Source: Parapedobacter defluvii
GTDB taxonomy: Bacteria; Bacteroidota; Bacteroidia; Sphingobacteriales; Sphingobacteriaceae
Direction: 5' to 3'
Length of the DNA stretch: 64,000 nt
Assembly (NCBI RefSeq): GCF_014642075.1
Contig: NZ_BMIK01000005.1
Coordinates: 62,001-126,000 of the forward strand
Shown piece after piece: positions 26,329 through 36,135 of the stretch (within the stretch, counting starts at the first letter, position 1; each line of letters opens with the position of its first letter). Position numbers and translations under genes: made by a program. The notes beneath the pieces were generated by a model. That model made no database searches. It was not told the DNA's origin and worked only from the letters and a program-made list of their open reading frames with translations.

Positions 26329-27429
26329 ATGGACGAAAAAGACTTGATCAAGCTTTTGGATCGCTACCGGCGGGGCCAATGTACAGAAGCTGAACGCCTA
26401 TTGATCGAAAGCCTGTATTTGCGTGCATACCCCAGCGAGTCCGCGACCGAGGATGCAGTTGAAGATTCAATCACTAAAAAGCGCGTTTGGAAGCATTTGC
26501 AGGGAAGGTTATCACCAAAGGTTACCAAAACTGTTATTCCATGGCTCGCTGCTGCTGCGTCTATCGTGCTGATTACCACGATTACGTTGCTGTACCGTTC
26601 AGAAACTAACAGTGCGGATGTCCGTCCATTGACAGACATACCGGCAGGGGGCAATAAAGCGATACTGAAGCTTGCAGGTGGACAGACTATTCATCTGGAT
26701 AGCAGCCAACACGGAGTGATGATCTTGTCCGATCAACTGCTCTACACGGATAGCACGGTTGTGGGGAGCTTTCACGGAAACGCTGAGACAAGTGAAAGTA
26801 CATACAACGAAATCATTACGCCAAAGGGAGGTACTTATCAGGTGGTACTTAGTGACGGTACGAAAGTCTGGCTCAATGCCGATTCCAGGTTGGCATTTCC
26901 ACAACGGTTTGCTAGCACAGACCGTAACGTGGTGTTGGTTGGCGAGGCCTATTTTGAGGTAGCTAATAACTCCAACCGTCCGTTTATAGTCAAAACCGCA
27001 GAGCAGGAGATTGCCGTGCTCGGCACGTCATTCAATGTTACGGCCTATGCGGATGAAGCATCCGAACAAACAACACTGGTCGAAGGCAAAATCAGGATTG
27101 CGACTACACAGCGCACCCACCAATTGGCACCGGGTGACCAGGCCATCGTAAATGCGGGGGCAATATCGGTCGGACCAGTGGATACATCCCCGTTTATCGC
27201 CTGGAAATCGGGCTTTATAGCCTTCAATGAGGAAACGCTGGAAGATATCATGCGTGATATCAGCCGTTGGTATGACGTTGATGTTCATTTTGAGGGTGCA
27301 GATAAGCAGCTTCGATTCGGGGGAACAGTCTCCCGGTACGCGAACGTATCGGAAGTATTGCGCCGGTTGGAGCTGACGGGTCAAGTTCATTTTAAAATTG
27401 AAGAAAGGGGGATTGTGATTAAGCCGTAA
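26329..27429 (+). CDS. FecR-family anti-sigma factor
   Basis: Inner-membrane anti-sigma factor of 366 residues. A cytoplasmic N-terminal region of about 65 residues that should bind the upstream sigma factor is followed by one membrane helix at about 69-90 (VIPWLAAAASIVLITTITLL). The periplasmic part holds a FecR domain (TPKGGTYQVVLSDGTKVWLN, then VVLVGEAYFEVANNSNRPFIV) and a C-terminal DUF4974-like secretin-type module (FIAFNEETLEDIMRDISRWYDVDV). It should receive a signal from the STN domain of the transporter encoded next and release the sigma factor. The order sigma, FecR, SusC, SusD supports this. Start chosen at ATG 26329. Confidence 0.95.
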   Translation: MDEKDLIKLLDRYRRGQCTEAERLLIESLYLRAYPSESATEDAVEDSITKKRVWKHLQGRLSPKVTKTVIPWLAAAASIVLITTITLLYRSETNSADVRPLTDIPAGGNKAILKLAGGQTIHLDSSQHGVMILSDQLLYTDSTVVGSFHGNAETSESTYNEIITPKGGTYQVVLSDGTKVWLNADSRLAFPQRFASTDRNVVLVGEAYFEVANNSNRPFIVKTAEQEIAVLGTSFNVTAYADEASEQTTLVEGKIRIATTQRTHQLAPGDQAIVNAGAISVGPVDTSPFIAWKSGFIAFNEETLEDIMRDISRWYDVDVHFEGADKQLRFGGTVSRYANVSEVLRRLELTGQVHFKIEERGIVIKP

Positions 27430-27453
27430 CACCGACTCATAAACGTAAAAGGA

Positions 27454-27477
27454 CCGGAGATGCTTCACCACCTCCGG
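27454..27477 (+). terminator. Weak hairpin after fecR-like gene
   Basis: Nine-bp arms with one mismatch (27454-27462 and 27469-27477) enclose a 6-nt loop, starting 25 nt after the FecR stop; CTTATTG follows, a weak U-tract. It could separate the regulatory pair from the SusC operon, which has 194 nt of upstream sequence for its own sigma-dependent promoter. Confidence 0.4.
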
Positions 27478-27623
27478 CTTATTGTGATGATAAATTAACT
27501 TTCGGACAGCCCGCCGTTTCGCGACTGACAGTCTGTTCGATTATCAAAACACAGACAAACATAATCAACACAAAGCAGCTTTCAAAGCTGGACGATCGTG
27601 TTTGTCAAAGCGTTAACTATTTT

Positions 27624-30600
27624 ATGGACAATTATTCGTTAACAGGCAATCGTGATACGGTTGCTACCCCTGCAAAGCTAATATTGAGGGTTATGAAAAT
27701 TACGTATTTTCTACTGACGGTATGCTTGGTTCAGGTGTTTGCCGAAACCTCGGCGCAGAAGCTGACTATCCAGCGGGAACAGGTAGGGCTTCGCAATATC
27801 TTTTCCGAAATCCGCAACCAAACCGGATACTCCGTCGTGTATAGTGTGAAACATATCGAGCGAATGCCTACGATAACGGTTTCCTTTACCGATATGGATA
27901 TCAATGAGGCGATGACCCGTATCCTGGAGGGTCTGCCGTTGGATTTCGTAATTACCGGCAAAGAAATCGTAATCAAAGAGAAGCCCGGTGTGCGGAGAGC
28001 TTCCGATACACGGCGAGACATGGAGTTGCAACAGCAAACCATCTCCGGCCGTGTGCTCGATGAACATGGCAATCCGCTGCAAGGCGCTGCGGTGCGGATC
28101 AAAGGGTCGCAACAGGAAGTCAGCACAGGCAGTGACGGGCGTTTTACATTCAATGATTTGGAGCGGAATGCCGTCATCGTCATTTCTTTTGTGGGCTATG
28201 AAACCCGGGAACTTGCTGCTTCGGCAGATTTGACTTCCCTGACGATGAAGCCGATCGTTGCCGATTTGAGTGAAGTGGTGGTGGTGGGATATGGTACCCA
28301 GCGCAAAAGCGACATCACCGGGGCGGTGAGCTCCATCCGCGCGGAAGACTTCAATAAAGGAGCCAACGCAACATTTGATCAGCTCATAGCCGGTAAGGCG
28401 GCAGGCGTACAGTTCATTCAAAGCAGCGGTGAACCGGGCGGCGGCGTCGCGGTACGTATCCGCGGTGCGAGTTCGGTCAACGCCGGGACGAGCCCGCTAT
28501 ATGTGATCGATGGTTTGCCGATCGATAATTCTTCGGTGGCGGGTGGTGGCGGCGCTAATTTCGATGCCCCTCCATCTCCAAGGAATCCGTTGGCAGGTAT
28601 TAATCCGGAGGATATCGAGTCAATAGAAATCCTTAAAGATGCATCGGCAACGGCAATCTACGGTTCCCGGGGTGCTAATGGCGTGATCATGGTTACTACC
28701 AAAAAAGGAAAGGCTGGCCGGAATACAGTGTCATATAGTGGATCGTACGGACAACAGCAGGTTGCCAATACGATCGATTTGCTGTCCACCGCGGAATATA
28801 TCCAGGTCATCAACGCATTGATCGATGCTGGCGGTGGTCCCGAGACCAACCGTATCACCGACGCCAATGTCGTGGGAACGGATTGGCAGGCACAGGTTTT
28901 CGATAACAACGCGCCCATCCAGAACCACAGTTTGGCATTCAGTGGAGGAAGTGAACAAACCCGGTATTACTTTGCACTCAACGCATTTGACCAGGGGGGG
29001 ATTCTGAAGAATACGGCATTTAGCCGATATGCCGCAAAACTTAATATCAGTTCTCGTATTACGGATCGGTTGGAAGTGGGCACGGCCCTGAATGTGAGTT
29101 ATTCCCATGATGAGCAGGTGCCGTCCGGCTTTGGAATCAATGCCCAATCGGGTGCCATGTATACGGCACTCAATTTCGACCCGACGCTACCGATCTATGA
29201 CAATGATGGCAACTATCAGTTGTCATCGTTTCTGGACATGGATAACCCGATGTCATTGGTAAACGAGGCGCTGGCCACCTCCAATGCCTATCGGACGTTC
29301 GGTACTGCATATGCACAATATAAAATCACCCCCTACCTAACCGCAAAGGTCAATGCCGGTGGAGACATTAATAACCGGCGGAGGGATGTCTATGTGGGGC
29401 AGAAGACCCGGCGTGCGATGGCCGCGGGCGGTAGCGGATCGGTACTTAACGGCATGCTGGGCAACTACCTGCTCGAAGGGACGATCACGTATGACCGCCG
29501 GTGGGAACACCATTACCTCAATGTTATGGGCGGGGCCACCACGCAACGGTTCGTGTATACCTCTTCCTCTCAAAATGCCGACGGCTTCCCATCGGACGTC
29601 ACCGGCTCCGACAATTTGGGCCTTGGCGATCAGGAAACCTTTCGGATGGGAACCAACCGGGCGGCCAATCGCCTGCTTTCTTATTTGGGGCGGGTGAACT
29701 ACGAGTTGAATAACAAATACCTGTTTACGGCTTCGCTACGGGCCGATGGATCCTCGCGCTTCGGGATTAACAACCGGTTTGGTTTTTTCCCTTCCTTTGC
29801 CTTAGGCTGGAAACTGACGGAAGAGGATTTTATGCAGGATGTATCGGTGTTTTCCGAACTCAAGCCCCGGCTTAGCTGGGGGCAGACCGGCAATCAGGAA
29901 ATCGGTAACTACAGTGCGCTTACCACCTTCGGCGGTGGTCCATCGGCGATTTTGGACGACCGGCTCAGTGTGGGTACGCAGCCGGCGCGTTATCCCAATC
30001 CGGACTTAAAATGGGAGACCACCGAACAACTGAATGCCGGAATTGATTTTGGCCTGTTCAACGGGCGAATTTCAGGCAGCGTGGATTACTTTACGAAAAC
30101 TACATTCGATATGCTGTTTGAATTGCCCATACCGTCGTCCACCGGGTACCCTACCCGGCTTTCCAATGTGGGGAGTATACGCAACCGCGGCTGGGAGTTC
30201 GGCGTAAATAGCAACAACCTGACAGGCAATCTGAAATGGAATACACAATTGAACCTGGCTGTACTGGCCAATGAGGTGCTGAATATCGGTCAGGATAATC
30301 CGATTATCTCTGGAGGTGCCGGACAGACCACAGGCGTGTTCATCCTTCAACCGGGTAGTCCGTTGTTTTCTTTTTATGGGTGGGAAATCGACGGTATCTG
30401 GCAAACGGATGATGACTTTTCCGTAACGCGCGATGCAGTGGCGCCGGGTGATATTAAATACCGCGACGTCAACAACGATGGAACCGTGAACGGCGAAGAC
30501 CGGGTCTTGTTGGGTAATGCATTCCCGAAGCTAACCTGGTCCGTAGGAAACCAATTTTCCTATCGAGGATTCAACTTATCGATCTTTCTGGATGGTGTCT

Positions 30601-31016
30601 CAGGTGTGAAAATGCTGAACAACAACTTGGTGGAGTCGTATTTTCCGGTCAGCTTCAGGCGAAATCGGTATGCCGAGCTTTACCTGAACCGGTGGACGCC
30701 GGAAAATCCGTCAAACCGCTATCCTTCGTTCGTCAATCCCGGCGGCCAGGGTGATAAGCGGGTAAACAGTTATACGGTGGAAGATGCCTCCTATACACGC
30801 ATCCGTAACATGTCGTTATCCTACCGGTTTTCACCGGGGTTGACTTACCTGAAGAATGTGGCTGTAAGTTTTTCGGTCGAAAACCTCGCAACATTCACCA
30901 ACTACTCGGGATTTGATCCTTCAATTAATCCAAACGGTGGTGCTTTCAATCGGATTGATTACAATGCTTACCCGCTTGCCCGGACGTGGATGATCGGACT
31001 GACGGCTGATTTTTAA
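27624..31016 (+). CDS. SusC-type transporter with N-terminal STN signalling domain
   Basis: A 1130-residue outer-membrane importer. After a signal region (hydrophobic stretch ITYFLLTVCLVQVFAETSAQ at about 27-45) comes an STN domain at about 48-115 (NIFSEIRNQTGYSVVY, MDINEAMTRILEG), the module that contacts FecR in the periplasm. A carboxypeptidase-D-like domain (ISGRVLDEHGNPLQGA), the plug (EVVVVGYGTQRKSDITGAVS; LKDASATAIYGSRGANG) and the barrel follow. The STN domain and the preceding sigma/FecR pair make this a trans-envelope signalling transporter. The first ATG gives 23 extra residues before the core signal peptide, which is common in this class. A sulfated glycan is the probable inducer, given the downstream sulfatase. 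Confidence 0.96.
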   Translation: MDNYSLTGNRDTVATPAKLILRVMKITYFLLTVCLVQVFAETSAQKLTIQREQVGLRNIFSEIRNQTGYSVVYSVKHIERMPTITVSFTDMDINEAMTRILEGLPLDFVITGKEIVIKEKPGVRRASDTRRDMELQQQTISGRVLDEHGNPLQGAAVRIKGSQQEVSTGSDGRFTFNDLERNAVIVISFVGYETRELAASADLTSLTMKPIVADLSEVVVVGYGTQRKSDITGAVSSIRAEDFNKGANATFDQLIAGKAAGVQFIQSSGEPGGGVAVRIRGASSVNAGTSPLYVIDGLPIDNSSVAGGGGANFDAPPSPRNPLAGINPEDIESIEILKDASATAIYGSRGANGVIMVTTKKGKAGRNTVSYSGSYGQQQVANTIDLLSTAEYIQVINALIDAGGGPETNRITDANVVGTDWQAQVFDNNAPIQNHSLAFSGGSEQTRYYFALNAFDQGGILKNTAFSRYAAKLNISSRITDRLEVGTALNVSYSHDEQVPSGFGINAQSGAMYTALNFDPTLPIYDNDGNYQLSSFLDMDNPMSLVNEALATSNAYRTFGTAYAQYKITPYLTAKVNAGGDINNRRRDVYVGQKTRRAMAAGGSGSVLNGMLGNYLLEGTITYDRRWEHHYLNVMGGATTQRFVYTSSSQNADGFPSDVTGSDNLGLGDQETFRMGTNRAANRLLSYLGRVNYELNNKYLFTASLRADGSSRFGINNRFGFFPSFALGWKLTEEDFMQDVSVFSELKPRLSWGQTGNQEIGNYSALTTFGGGPSAILDDRLSVGTQPARYPNPDLKWETTEQLNAGIDFGLFNGRISGSVDYFTKTTFDMLFELPIPSSTGYPTRLSNVGSIRNRGWEFGVNSNNLTGNLKWNTQLNLAVLANEVLNIGQDNPIISGGAGQTTGVFILQPGSPLFSFYGWEIDGIWQTDDDFSVTRDAVAPGDIKYRDVNNDGTVNGEDRVLLGNAFPKLTWSVGNQFSYRGFNLSIFLDGVSGVKMLNNNLVESYFPVSFRRNRYAELYLNRWTPENPSNRYPSFVNPGGQGDKRVNSYTVEDASYTRIRNMSLSYRFSPGLTYLKNVAVSFSVENLATFTNYSGFDPSINPNGGAFNRIDYNAYPLARTWMIGLTADF

Positions 31017-31034
31017 TCTTTTATCTGAAAAGTC

Positions 31035-32534
31035 ATGAACACAAATCATATCTTAATAATACGACGGTTGCGGCACCTGATAGGCATGTCGGTTTTGGTG
31101 TTTAGCACGGCGGGCTGCGAGAAGTACCTCGAAGAACCGGTCTATTCCGAAATGGATCCGGAATCGCTGTTGGCTACCGAAGCTGGTGTAAATTCGTTGC
31201 TGAATTCGACATTTGGCGAACTCTTCCTGAGTGGCTGGGACGGGAAGTCCCGGATTAACCTGGAAAACTGGTGTACGGATATCGAGTGGGAGACGGACGG
31301 GGGCGAAAACCTGATTGCCACTCAGATGATCAACTTTACATGGGATGCGTCATTGGCTAGCAACTGGTTAAATAACATTCTTTGGCTACGGCCCTATCGT
31401 GCGATACGGAATGCCAACCTGTTATTGGAGAATATCGATCGGGGAACCTACGATGCTGCTCGAAAAGCGACCTATCTGGCGGAAGCACGCTTTATGCGGG
31501 CGTTGGCGTATGCGAAGATGTATAGTTGGTTCGGCCCGGTACCGCTCCGGACGTCGAGCGACGATCCGCTGGAGTTGGGACGGGCTACGGATGATGCCAT
31601 GAAAGCGTTTATCGAAAGCGAACTGCAATCGGTGGTTGCCGAACTACCGTTACCGGGTGATGAAGCAAATTATGGGCGACCGAACAGAGGGGCGGCGTTG
31701 GCCACCTTGTGCAAGTTTTACCTAAATACCAAGCAGTGGGAGAAGGTAGTTGATGCAGCCAACAGCATCATTGCACTCGATACGTACCGGCTATATCCAG
31801 AATATGGACAATTGTTCAGGGTAGAGAATGAACGCAATAACGAGTTCATTTTGGTATTTCCCCAATCACCGCAGGGTGGAGGTAACAATTACGTCAATGG
31901 TGCGCTTCCGCCGGGTTTCCAGCGAAGTCCGGAAATGGGACTGGAATTTCGGAGTGGTTGGCAGAATTGGGCGGCACAATATCGTCTGTATGATCGCTTT
32001 TACAATTCGTTTACGAGTGCGGATAAGCGTAAAAATTTGATTATGACAAGTTATATCAACGGAGCGGGACAAACGGTATCGTTGCTGAATGATAACAATA
32101 CGCGTGCCATCAAGTTTTGGCCCGACCCGAATGCGATCGTGAATGAACATGGCAATGACCTGCCGGAAATCCGGTATGCAGATATCCTGTTGGCCAAAGC
32201 GGAAGCACTTGCCGAGCTGAATTGGCCAAATCAGGAGGCTGTCGATCTGGTAAACCAAATACGGGAACGCGCCGGTCTTGTTGGTGACGATGCAGTTTTA
32301 TTGACCGATTTTCCCGGCCTACAAGCGTTCCGCGATCACTTGCTCAACGAACGGGCATGGGAGTTTTACGGGGAAGCAGGTATACGCCGCGAAGATCTCA
32401 TCCGTTTCGGTAAGTTTGTATCCTCAGCTCATGAACGGGGAAAAACGAATGCCCGTGAAACCCATACACGATTCCCGATACCGCAGGATGCCATAGATGC
32501 GGATCCTTCATTGGAACAGAACGAGGGATATTGA
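31035..32534 (+). CDS. SusD/RagB-type lipoprotein
   Basis: A 499-residue SusD-like lipoprotein, partner of the STN-type SusC 18 nt upstream. The signal sequence is long and positively charged (RRLRHLIG) with a lipobox at Cys28 (STAGC). Family motifs include YLEEPVYSEMDPESLLATEAGV, AEARFMRALAYAKMYSWFG, EIRYADILLAKAEALAELN and a final sequence SLEQNEGY, which resembles the NPGY ending of most relatives. It is followed by a sulfatase gene. The protein binds glycan at the surface; the precise ligand cannot be read from sequence. Confidence 0.95.
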   Translation: MNTNHILIIRRLRHLIGMSVLVFSTAGCEKYLEEPVYSEMDPESLLATEAGVNSLLNSTFGELFLSGWDGKSRINLENWCTDIEWETDGGENLIATQMINFTWDASLASNWLNNILWLRPYRAIRNANLLLENIDRGTYDAARKATYLAEARFMRALAYAKMYSWFGPVPLRTSSDDPLELGRATDDAMKAFIESELQSVVAELPLPGDEANYGRPNRGAALATLCKFYLNTKQWEKVVDAANSIIALDTYRLYPEYGQLFRVENERNNEFILVFPQSPQGGGNNYVNGALPPGFQRSPEMGLEFRSGWQNWAAQYRLYDRFYNSFTSADKRKNLIMTSYINGAGQTVSLLNDNNTRAIKFWPDPNAIVNEHGNDLPEIRYADILLAKAEALAELNWPNQEAVDLVNQIRERAGLVGDDAVLLTDFPGLQAFRDHLLNERAWEFYGEAGIRREDLIRFGKFVSSAHERGKTNARETHTRFPIPQDAIDADPSLEQNEGY

Positions 32535-32595
32535 ATCTTGAAGGTATTGGAAAATTAATGTATTGTATAGCAACATGGTAACGGATAACACGACT

Positions 32596-34140
32596 ATGAA
32601 GATGAATGATAAACAGCGTAACGTAATGAAGAAGCTGGCGGTGTTATGCACCGCTGGTCTTGCTTTTCTGGCGGGTACTTCGTGTACCTTCGTGCACAAA
32701 CCGGAGCAGCCAAATGTGCTGTTGATACTGATCGACGATCTCCGCCCCGCCATCGGCGCATACGGAGATACACTGGCCATTACGCCCAATATAGATAAAC
32801 TGGCTGCAAACGGTCTGTTGTTTGAGCGGGCATATGCCAACCAAGCCGTATGTGGGCCTTCCCGGTACAACCTCCTGCTGGGCAGCCGCTCCACCTCATC
32901 GGGAATCTATAATTTTGGTAGCGATTTCCGCGACCACTACCCCGACGCAGTGACGCTGCCCCAATATTTTAAACAGCATGGGTACCACGCCGAGTCGATG
33001 GGCAAGGTATTTCACATCGGACACAATACGTATAATGATACGGCGTCATGGAGCGTGCCACACCACAAAGACTTGTTGATTGAGTACGTCGATCCCGCTA
33101 GTAAAAAAGACGGATTTACACGTGAAGAGGCCTTATTTGCTAATAAAGACTGGGACTATGCACGTTCATTACCGAAAGGGATTGCCTGGGAGTCGCCCGA
33201 TGTAGCTGACGATGCCTACGCGGATGGCCGTATCGCAAATCGGGCCATCGAACGGCTTCGGGGTCTGAAATCGCAGCCTGACCAACCGTTTTTTTTGGCT
33301 GTGGGCTTTGCCCGGCCCCATCTCCCGTTTTCGGTGCCCCAAAAATATTGGGATATGTATGACGAAAGCTCACTTCCCTTGCCCCAGCGTACCACCCGGC
33401 CGGAAGGCGCTCCGCCCTATGCGGTAAAATACGGAGACGAAATTGACCAGTATGTTCCTGTTCCCACTCCGGTGACTGATGAGCCGTTTCCCGATAGCCT
33501 TACGCGCAAACTGATTCACGGCTATTATGCAGGGGTAAGTTATGTAGATGCCCAAATCGGTAAAGTATTGGACGAGTTGGCAGCACTCGGATTGGATGAA
33601 AACACCATCGTCGTGCTTTGGGGGGATCATGGCTATATGCTTGGTGAAATGGGCATGTGGACCAAACATGTAAATTACGAGTTAGCCAATCATATACCGT
33701 TGATTATCTCTGCTCCGGGTGTCAGTCGGGCGGGATCACGAACGGCACAGCTCACCGAAACGGTAGACATCTACCCGACGTTGGTAGAACTTGCCGGTTT
33801 GCCCGCGCCGCAAGTAGCGCAACCGCTTGACGGCCTGAGCATGGTACCGGTACTCAAAAATCCGGAAACCCGCATCCGTGATCATGCCTACCATGCCTTC
33901 CCCAGAGGTGGCCATCTGGGGAGAGCTATCCGCACCGACCGCTACCGGCTAGTGGAATGGAGGAAAATTAATGATCCGACCGCGGTCGCCGAATATGAGT
34001 TATACGATTACGAACAGGGACCAATGGAATGGAAGAATATTGCCGCTGAACAGCCGGATGTACGTGCGAAGCTTGAGGCAATGCTCAAGCGGCACCCGGC
34101 ACCGATGCCACCGCGCCCGCAGAGTCCGCGTAGGGAATGA
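32596..34140 (+). CDS. S1-family sulfatase, iduronate-2-sulfatase-like lipoprotein (CGPSR)
   Basis: Sulfatase of 514 residues from ATG 32596; several in-frame ATGs (32575, 32602, 32626) are possible, and the lipoprotein signal (LAGTSC) is kept by all. The formylglycine motif is AVCGPSRYNLLLGSR with Cys86. Further motifs ILIDDLRPAIGAYGD, GKVFHIGH, GFARPHLPFSVP and VLWGDHGYMLGEMGMWTKH match the iduronate-2-sulfatase-like branch (S1_7 type). It probably cleaves 2-O-sulfate from uronic acid or a similar sugar, but bacterial members of this branch vary. The gene is the only enzyme directly behind the sigma-controlled SusCD pair. Confidence 0.93.
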   Translation: MKMNDKQRNVMKKLAVLCTAGLAFLAGTSCTFVHKPEQPNVLLILIDDLRPAIGAYGDTLAITPNIDKLAANGLLFERAYANQAVCGPSRYNLLLGSRSTSSGIYNFGSDFRDHYPDAVTLPQYFKQHGYHAESMGKVFHIGHNTYNDTASWSVPHHKDLLIEYVDPASKKDGFTREEALFANKDWDYARSLPKGIAWESPDVADDAYADGRIANRAIERLRGLKSQPDQPFFLAVGFARPHLPFSVPQKYWDMYDESSLPLPQRTTRPEGAPPYAVKYGDEIDQYVPVPTPVTDEPFPDSLTRKLIHGYYAGVSYVDAQIGKVLDELAALGLDENTIVVLWGDHGYMLGEMGMWTKHVNYELANHIPLIISAPGVSRAGSRTAQLTETVDIYPTLVELAGLPAPQVAQPLDGLSMVPVLKNPETRIRDHAYHAFPRGGHLGRAIRTDRYRLVEWRKINDPTAVAEYELYDYEQGPMEWKNIAAEQPDVRAKLEAMLKRHPAPMPPRPQSPRRE

Positions 34141-34204
34141 ATTTTATCTTTTCGACAGCATTGTGTACTTTAGCGGTTTCCACACAGAAAAGTCGTGTAT
34201 TCAA

Positions 34205-36127
34205 ATGATGAATCCCTCCATACATACAAAGCGGTGTTTACCGCTACTGATAAGCGGATACCTGATCGCCTTTGTGCTTACCGCACATGCACAACAGGCA
34301 GTGAAGTCGGATACTTATCAATTGGCAGAAAATATTCGTTATAGACCCGACACGGTGCAGGATACCTATAGCAAGGAGCGTTGTGTGCTGGACGTCTATT
34401 ACCCGGAAAATGGAAACGACTTCCCGACGGTGGTTTGGTTTCACGGCGGTGGAATCACTGGCGGAGAAAAATTCATTCCAAACGAGCTGAAAGAAAAGGG
34501 GCTTGCAGTGGTGGCGGTTAACTATCGGCTGAGCCCGAAAGTGAAGGCACCTACTTATATTGACGACGCTGCGGCGGCAATCGCATGGGTTTTCAAGCAC
34601 ATTGAAGAATATGGGGGTAATCGGGGAAAGATCTTCATTTCCGGCCACTCAGCGGGGGGATATCTGGTTGCGATGGTGGGGCTTGACAAATCCTGGCTGC
34701 AGAAGTATGGCGAAGACGCAGACAAGCTTGCCGGAATTATCGACTTCAGTGGCCATGCGATTACGCACATGACCATCCGGGCGGAGCGGGGAATAAAAGA
34801 TACACAACCGATTGTAGATGAATATGCACCGTTGTACCATGTGCGCCGGGACGCCCCACCGTTTGTATTGGTATCGGGAGATCGGGAGCAAGAGATGCTG
34901 GGTAGATACGAAGAAACTGCCTACTTTTACCGCATGATGAAGGTGGTTGGACATCCGCAGGTATACCTTTATGAGCTGGATGGTTTTGATCACGGTGCCA
35001 TGGCTTCTCCCGGGTTCCATATCTTGCTTCATCATGTAAACGAATTGACAAAGGTTGCGCCGGAGGTTGCCGATGCGCAGGAAATAGCCACTTCATTCAA
35101 CAACCCTCTGGATGTCGCCTTCGGTGATCCGTATGTCATCTATGACGATGCGATTGGGCGCTATTTTATGTATGGCACCGGTGGCGGTGCCAAGAACGGT
35201 TTTTCGGTTTATTCCTCTGCCGATCTGGCGAACTGGAAGAACGAAGGCCAGGTTTATCATGCCAGCAACAAAAATGGGTGGAGCGATTCCACTGCTGCAT
35301 GGGGCGGCGCATACTGGGCACCTGAAGTATATGCGCATAAGGGTAAATTTTATCTATTCTACAGCGCACAATGGAAAGACAATCCCGGCAAGGAATTGGA
35401 AAACTTTCGCATTGGTGTTGCGGTGGCCGATAAGCCTACAGGGCCTTTTATCGACCTGCAAAGCCGTCCTGTCTTCGATCCCGGATATCCGATCATCGAT
35501 GCGAACGTCTATTTCGCAGAAGATGGCCGTGTATACCTCTATTATTCGCGTTGTTGCTATAAGCATGCGGTAAAGAGCGAAGTGGCTGATTGGGCAAAGC
35601 AAAAGGGATGGTTTGATGAAATCGAAGAAAGTTGGGTGTATGGTGTCGAGCTCAAGCCGGATTTTTCAGGTATCATCGGCGAGCCCGTGCTGCTGCTGCG
35701 GCCTCCGGAAAAAATGGACGATGCGCAAGCCGAATGGGAGAGCCGCTCCGTGACCAGCCGTGAAGTAAACAGACGTTGGACAGAGGGCTCCTTTACATTC
35801 AAACATGGCGACACATACTATATGATGTATTCAGCCAACCATTTTGCAGGCGAAAACTATGCGGTCGGTTACGCCACGGCAAAAAGTCCCCTGGGGCCGT
35901 TTACCAAAGCGGCAAACAACCCAGTGCTGGAGAAAAATACGGCAAAGGGGGGTGAGGTGACCGGTACGGGGCATAACAGTGTCGTATTTCTGCCGGACGG
36001 CAGGATGCTGTGCGTATACCACGGACGGACAAAAAAGACGGGAGATGAACGCGTCGTGTTTATCGACGAAATGGGAATCAATGAACATGGGGTGCTGACT
36101 GTGTTAGGTCCGACAACCGCACGCTGA
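34205..36127 (+). CDS. Serine esterase fused to a GH43 glycosidase
   Basis: A bifunctional exported enzyme of 640 residues with a signal peptide ending TAHAQ. The N-terminal half is an alpha/beta-hydrolase of the BD-FAE/hormone-sensitive-lipase kind with oxyanion motif HGGG (from His80) and a full triad Ser149 (GHSAGG), Asp226 (VSGDREQ) and His263 (GFDHGAM). The C-terminal half, from about residue 300, is a GH43 domain with Asp308 (FGDPYV), Asp432 (IIDANVY) and Glu527 (WTEGSF). The combination suggests removal of acetyl or feruloyl esters and then of arabinose or xylose from decorated xylan. ATG 34205 or 34208 starts the signal peptide; the frame is open further upstream within the sulfatase gene. 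Confidence 0.9.
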   Translation: MMNPSIHTKRCLPLLISGYLIAFVLTAHAQQAVKSDTYQLAENIRYRPDTVQDTYSKERCVLDVYYPENGNDFPTVVWFHGGGITGGEKFIPNELKEKGLAVVAVNYRLSPKVKAPTYIDDAAAAIAWVFKHIEEYGGNRGKIFISGHSAGGYLVAMVGLDKSWLQKYGEDADKLAGIIDFSGHAITHMTIRAERGIKDTQPIVDEYAPLYHVRRDAPPFVLVSGDREQEMLGRYEETAYFYRMMKVVGHPQVYLYELDGFDHGAMASPGFHILLHHVNELTKVAPEVADAQEIATSFNNPLDVAFGDPYVIYDDAIGRYFMYGTGGGAKNGFSVYSSADLANWKNEGQVYHASNKNGWSDSTAAWGGAYWAPEVYAHKGKFYLFYSAQWKDNPGKELENFRIGVAVADKPTGPFIDLQSRPVFDPGYPIIDANVYFAEDGRVYLYYSRCCYKHAVKSEVADWAKQKGWFDEIEESWVYGVELKPDFSGIIGEPVLLLRPPEKMDDAQAEWESRSVTSREVNRRWTEGSFTFKHGDTYYMMYSANHFAGENYAVGYATAKSPLGPFTKAANNPVLEKNTAKGGEVTGTGHNSVVFLPDGRMLCVYHGRTKKTGDERVVFIDEMGINEHGVLTVLGPTTAR

Positions 36128-36135
36128 CCGCAGTG

